A stretch of 64,000 nucleotides of DNA from Artocarpus heterophyllus (Eukaryota; Streptophyta; Magnoliopsida; Rosales; Moraceae). Shown piece after piece: positions 59,961 through 64,000 of the stretch. A program made the position numbers and the translations under genes. Each line of letters begins with the position of its first letter. Positions within the stretch are counted from its first letter, which is position 1. Below the pieces are notes generated by a model. That model ran no database searches, was not told where the DNA came from, and worked only from the letters and a program-made list of their open reading frames with translations. Location of the stretch: assembly GCA_025403435.1 (NCBI GenBank), contig CM046350.1, positions 33,732,062 to 33,796,061 on the forward strand, given 5' to 3'.

Positions 59961-60690
59961 TATGGATTATACTAATGAATGAGCAAATTTCAAATATAAT
60001 GCTGGGGATATTTGCATATCAGATAATGGTACAATGCACAGTATTCTTAAAAGTAAGAAGTACTTCTCAGATCTAAAACCAACAAAGGCAATTGTAAATA
60101 CAATATCAGGTCCTGTAGACTTGATTGAAGGAACTAATAAAGCCAGCATCATATTATCAAATGGATCAAATTCTTTCATAAATGATGATTTATTTTCTCC
60201 AAAATCCAAAAGGAATTTGTTGATCTTTAATGACATATATCTTTATGGATATGATACTCAGTCTGGGACTAAAAAAAATAAAAAGTATATATACATTATA
60301 ATTGAGGTTTCTAGAAAGAAGTACATATTAGAAAAACTACAAAAGCTTTCCTCGAGATTGCATGCACATATTTAAATGTGATAGAATCACATGTGGTAGT
60401 TAAAGAAGATCCTCAAATATTAATATTGTGGCATGGCTGTTTAGGTCATCTTGGTTCAATAGTGATGCAAAGAATTATTAGAAACTCACGTGGACATCCA
60501 TCCAAGGGCCGGAAGTTCCTTCAAACAAGTAAAAGTTCATGTGTGGCTTGTTCCCTTGAAAAGCTTATTCCGAAACCATCACTAGTCTATAGTAATAGTG
60601 AATCACCTATTTTTTTGAATGTATTCAAGGTGATATATATGGGCCTATTCACCCACCATATGGACCATTCAGATATTTTATAGTATTGAT
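59961..60690 (+). pseudogene. Copia F protease and GAG-pre-integrase (broken)
   Basis: ICISDNGTMHSILKSKKYFS: the catalytic D-S-G-T is altered to D-N-G-T. It continues TISGPVDLIEG and FSPKSKRNLLIFNDIYLYGYD to 60375; then in a second frame (60378-60683) LILWHGCLGHLGSIVMQRI and SCVACSLEKLI, the HHCC zinc region of integrase with its histidines and cysteines intact. Confidence 0.88.
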
Positions 60691-61400
60691 AGATGCCTCT
60701 AGTAGATGGTCAGATATTTGTTGCCTCTAGTAGATGGTCACATATTTGTTCTTTATCAACTTGTAATGTGGTATTTGCGAGATTTCTAGCTCAAATAATC
60801 AGGTTGCAAACTTGATTTTCTGATTATACAATCAAGAAAGGTAGACTTGCTAGTGAATTTCATCCCACGCTTTCAATTATTATCATATATTAGTTGGGAT
60901 TATTGCTGAGCATCTCGTTGCTTATGTACATACATAAAATTGTTTAGCTGAATCATTGATTAAGCACCTTTAGCTTATTGCTAAATCACTAATAATGATA
61001 ACAAAGCTAACAATTTCTGTATGGGGTCATGCAATTTTATAAGTTGCGATATTAATTCACATCAGATCAAGTGCGTACTATAAATACTCCCATTATATTT
61101 AGCATTTGGTCAAGAACCAAATATTTACCATGTAAGGATTTTTGGTTGTACGGTATATTTATCAATTGCTCCACCCAACAGATAAAGATGGGTCCTTAGA
61201 GAAAACTGGGAATATATATCAGCTACGAATCTCCTTCGATCACAGGTATCTTGAGCCTCAAATTGGAGATTTTTTATGACACGTTTTGCCGATTGTCATT
61301 TTAATGATGCAGTTTTCTCGATATTAGGGAGAGATAAGAAATAGCTAGAAAATGATATTACATGGTATGAACTATCTCTATTACATCTTGATCCTTACAT
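60691..61400 (+). pseudogene. Copia F integrase core (heavily decayed)
   Basis: Fragments of VLIDASSRWS and NHKYS/GQEPN-like segments are readable (for example YSVFGQEPNIYHV at about 61100-61130 and FGCTVYLSIAPPNR), with stops and frameshifts every few dozen codons. A short direct duplication (GCCTCTAGTAGATGGTCA near 60694 and 60723) interrupts the first catalytic region. The second catalytic segment is not convincingly present. Confidence 0.75.
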
Positions 61401-63427
61401 AAAATAGTGTGAGATAGAAGTGCAAAAGATTGTACACTTACAAGATATAGCAAATCAAATACTAGATGCAGATATAGTTACAAAAAGAGTGAATAAATCA
61501 CATATACTAGCTCCTAATGCTCCTGCTTGGATTGAAGTCCCAAAAGGACAAATTGCAAATGCAGTCACTCATGAGTCTATGGCACACCTGAAGTGTGGTA
61601 GACCAATTGGTTCCTGTGATAAAAATTCTCGAAAAAGAAAAAGAACTAAAAGGCATGATGACCTCTATATGGAGGAATATGTTTCAGAAGGAATACAAAA
61701 TGAGACAAATCACGAGACTCTTGATGTTGCCCAAAACACGAAAGGTTTACAAAATCATGAGATCTCTATTGATTATGTAAATATAGGAGGAAATGGAGGA
61801 TATTGATGAAATAATTTCTTTCTCAGTGGCATGTGTAATTGAAAATGAGGATCTTGAACTTAGATCCATTGCTGAGTGTAAAAATAGACATATTTGAGCT
61901 AAACGAAAAGATGCTATGCCAGCTGAATTAAATTCATTTAATAAGAGTAAAGTTTTTGGACCTATTGTTCTCACACTTAAAGCTATGAAACTAGTAGGAT
62001 ATAAATGGGTCTTTGTACGGAAGTGCAATGAGAAAAACGATATTGTAAGGTACAAAGTTTGACTTATTGTACAAGGTTTTTCACAAAGACCAGGAATCAA
62101 TTATGAGAAAATGTATTCTCCAGTAATGGATGCAATTATGTTTAGATATCTAATTGGCTTAACAGTTTCTAAAAATTAAGAAATGTGTCTTATGGATATT
62201 GTTACAGTTTACTTGTATAGATTTCTTAAAAATGATATTTATATGAAAATCCTTGAAGGATTTAAGATGCCCAAAGCAATAAGTTCAAAACCCAAGTAAA
62301 TGTATTCGATCAAGTTATAGAGATCGTTGTATAGGTTAAAGCAATTTTGACGCATGTAATATAATTGCTTAAGTGAACATTTACTAAAAAAAAGGATATG
62401 AGAACAATTCTATATGCCTATGTGCTTTTATTAAGAACACAACATCTAGATGTGTGATTATCGCTGTCTATATTGATGACTTAAACATCATTGGGGCTCA
62501 TAAAGAAATTCTTGAGGCAGTGTCATACTTAAAGGAGCAATTTAAAAGAAAAGACCTTGGAATAACCAAATATTATTGGTTTACGTATTGAGCATTTACA
62601 AAGTAGAATACTTTTGCATCAATCAAACTATACTGAAACTTTAATATGGACAAAGCAAATCCTTTAAGAATCCTAATGGTAAACAAATCACTCAAAGTGG
62701 AAGTGGATCATTCCATTTTTGTGAAGATAATGAAGAGGTTATTAGTCTTAAAGTACCATACCTAAGTGCAATTGGAGCTCTTATGTATCTTGTTAATTGT
62801 ATAAGACCAGATATTGCTTTCGCTGTTAACTAGCACAAAGACATTAGAATAGAATTAAGCATATATTTTGTTGTCTTCTAAGAACTACAGGACTTAGGTA
62901 TGTTTTATCCCAAAAGATCAAAACAAAGACTAACTGGTTATGTAGATGCAGGTTATCTGTCAGATCCACATAAAGCTAGATCTCATACTGGATATATATT
63001 CATGTGTGGAGGAATTGTGATTTCTTTGTGTTTAAAAAAGTAAACATTAGTTGCTACATCATCAAATTATGCTGGATTTATTGCACTCCATGAAGCAAGT
63101 CGAGAATGTGAATGGCTAATATCCATGACTCAACATATCCAAGCAACTTGTGGATTAACACTTAACAAGGATATAATAATATTATCTAAAGACAATAATG
63201 CATGTCTCACTCAGATAAAGAAAGGATATATCAAGAGCAACAGAAGAAAACACATACCCCTAAAATTCTTTTCATTTACCCAAGAGCTTGAAAATAAAAA
63301 AGATATTAATGTTCAATGCATTTGTTCAAGTGACAACGTTGCAGACCTTTTCACGAAGACACTTCCTACATCAACTTTCAGACGATATGTACATAATATT
63401 AGGATGCGTCATTTGGGAGATTTGTAA
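61401..63427 (+). pseudogene. Copia F integrase tail, reverse transcriptase and RNase H (broken)
   Basis: 61420-61806 is an open linker (LAPNAPAWIEVPKGQIAN, RPIGSCDKNSRKRKRTKR), typical of the integrase-RT junction of this family. RT: ELNSFNKSKVFGPIVLTLKA, GYKWVFVRKCNEKNDIVRYK, FSQRPGINYEKMYSPVMDA, then a stop after TVSKN. The YVDD region is degraded to VYIDDLNIIG-like at about 62465-62490. RNase H ends with an open frame 63125-63427: DIIILSKDNNACLTQIKKGY, KHIPLKFFSFTQEL, NVADLFTKTLP and MRHLGDL. Confidence 0.87.
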
Positions 63428-63671
63428 AGAAGGACTAATGTAAACTTAAGGGGCAGTTTACACCTACTGTGCTCTTTTTCCATTGCTATGGTTTTGTCCA
63501 ACAAGGTTTTCTTAGTAAGGTTTATAACAAGGCAGTATAAAGCACTAATACAAGCATGATGTACTATTTTTTCCCTTTGCTATGGTTTTTGTCTCACTGG
63601 GTTTTTTCTAGCAGAGGTTTTTAATGAGGCACTATAAATGGTGGACATCCAAGGAGAGAGGGGTGGGGGTT
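63428..63671 (+). other. 3' untranslated repeat and polypurine tract of copia F
   Basis: Two imperfect copies of a roughly 95-base unit (GCTATGGTTTTGTC...GGTTTTCTTAGTAAGG and GCTATGGTTTTTGTC...GGTTTTTTCTAGCAGAGG) at about 63462-63555 and 63560-63645. Then AGGAGAGAGGGGTGGGGGTT at 63652-63671, a strong polypurine tract abutting the 3' LTR. Confidence 0.8.
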
Positions 63672-63973
63672 TGTTATAAACTTGTTCAAGAAAGACATGT
63701 TAGAAACTTGTCAAAGCAGGATGGATGTCCACTAATAAACTTTGTAAAAATAAGGATTCCAGGTAAATAGTAATAATTGATAGTGTAAGCGATGATGTCA
63801 TAGGTAAATAGTGCTTAAATTTTTCTACAAATACCCTCTTCCTCACTCATTCATAGCACACCTCTCCTTTATATAAACAAGAGATTCTTTCTCTACTTTC
63901 TCTCCTTAAGAATTCTCCCTAAAATTCTTTTAATTTCATAACTTTAATCTTGTATTTCTTAGCTTTCATAACA
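63672..63973 (+). repeat. 3' LTR of copia F
   Basis: 302 bp, TGTTATAAACTTG...CTTTCATAACA, followed by TAATC (63974-63978), the right target duplication. The TATA box seen in the 5' LTR has decayed to CTACAAATA. Confidence 0.92.
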
Positions 63974-64000
63974 TAATCAAAATTATTTAGGTCGAGAATT

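Larger units (their letters stand above)
47895..63973 (+). mobile_element. Copia element F, short-LTR family, host of element G
   Basis: Ty1-copia element with LTRs of 317 and 302 bp at 47895-48211 and 63672-63973 and a perfect duplication TAATC (47890-47894 and 63974-63978). Its gag is split by element G. The remaining protein order gag-PR-IN-RT-RNase H is copia. Lesions are dense, with many stops in integrase and RT. Confidence 0.93.

Overview
This window looks like repeat-rich nuclear DNA of a flowering plant (pericentromere-like or other gene-poor DNA). Almost everything recognisable belongs to plant LTR retrotransposons with plant-type primer sites. I see no intact host gene, no rRNA or tRNA gene, and nothing bacterial or organellar. 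No retrotransposon reading frame is intact, and all show stops or frameshifts. Family names (Angela/Tork-like, Tekay/Del-like, Athila/Tat-like) are inferred from motifs, not from a search.

Layout: (1) 1-2673 is the 3' end of a Ty1-copia element (A) that runs off the left edge, followed by a degenerate minisatellite at 2674-3118. (2) 4139-6161 is a solo LTR of the same copia family, reverse strand, with a perfect 5-bp target duplication GGGAG, apparently inside an older decayed LTR-like tract. (3) 7746-11117 is unrecognised AT-rich DNA plus a fold-back element at 10627-11084. (4) 11123-46232 is a single copia element (B) with target duplication GTTGT, opened by two insertions. The first is a Tekay-like solo LTR (C, 15643-18680, duplication TGAAG). 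The second is a complete but decayed Tekay-like Ty3-gypsy element on the reverse strand (D, 20791-44004, duplication TTATG). D's own 5' LTR is split by a 12-kb Athila/Tat-like element (E, 30142-42169, duplication ACATA/ACAAA). This is a three-level nest. (5) 46238-47894 is unrecognised spacer with a small fold-back element. (6) 47895-63973 is another copia family (F, short LTRs, duplication TAATC), split by a complete reverse-strand copia element of the A/B family (G, 49758-59403, duplication TCTTA).

The most unusual content is of two kinds. First, element E has gag and protease but no recognisable reverse transcriptase or integrase. In their place it carries a broken copy of a plant LONELY GUY (LOG) cytokinin-activation gene (37669-38268), downstream of a second promoter-like, CT-rich leader. 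Second, a palindromic 12-mer (TCGGCAGGCCGA and variants) recurs in arrays spaced mostly 21-23 bp. These arrays lie both in the copia A/B/G family (upstream of the LTR TATA box and in the leader) and in the unrelated gypsy C/D family (near both ends of the LTR, in opposite orientations). That shared periodic palindrome is not explained by ordinary retrotransposon anatomy.
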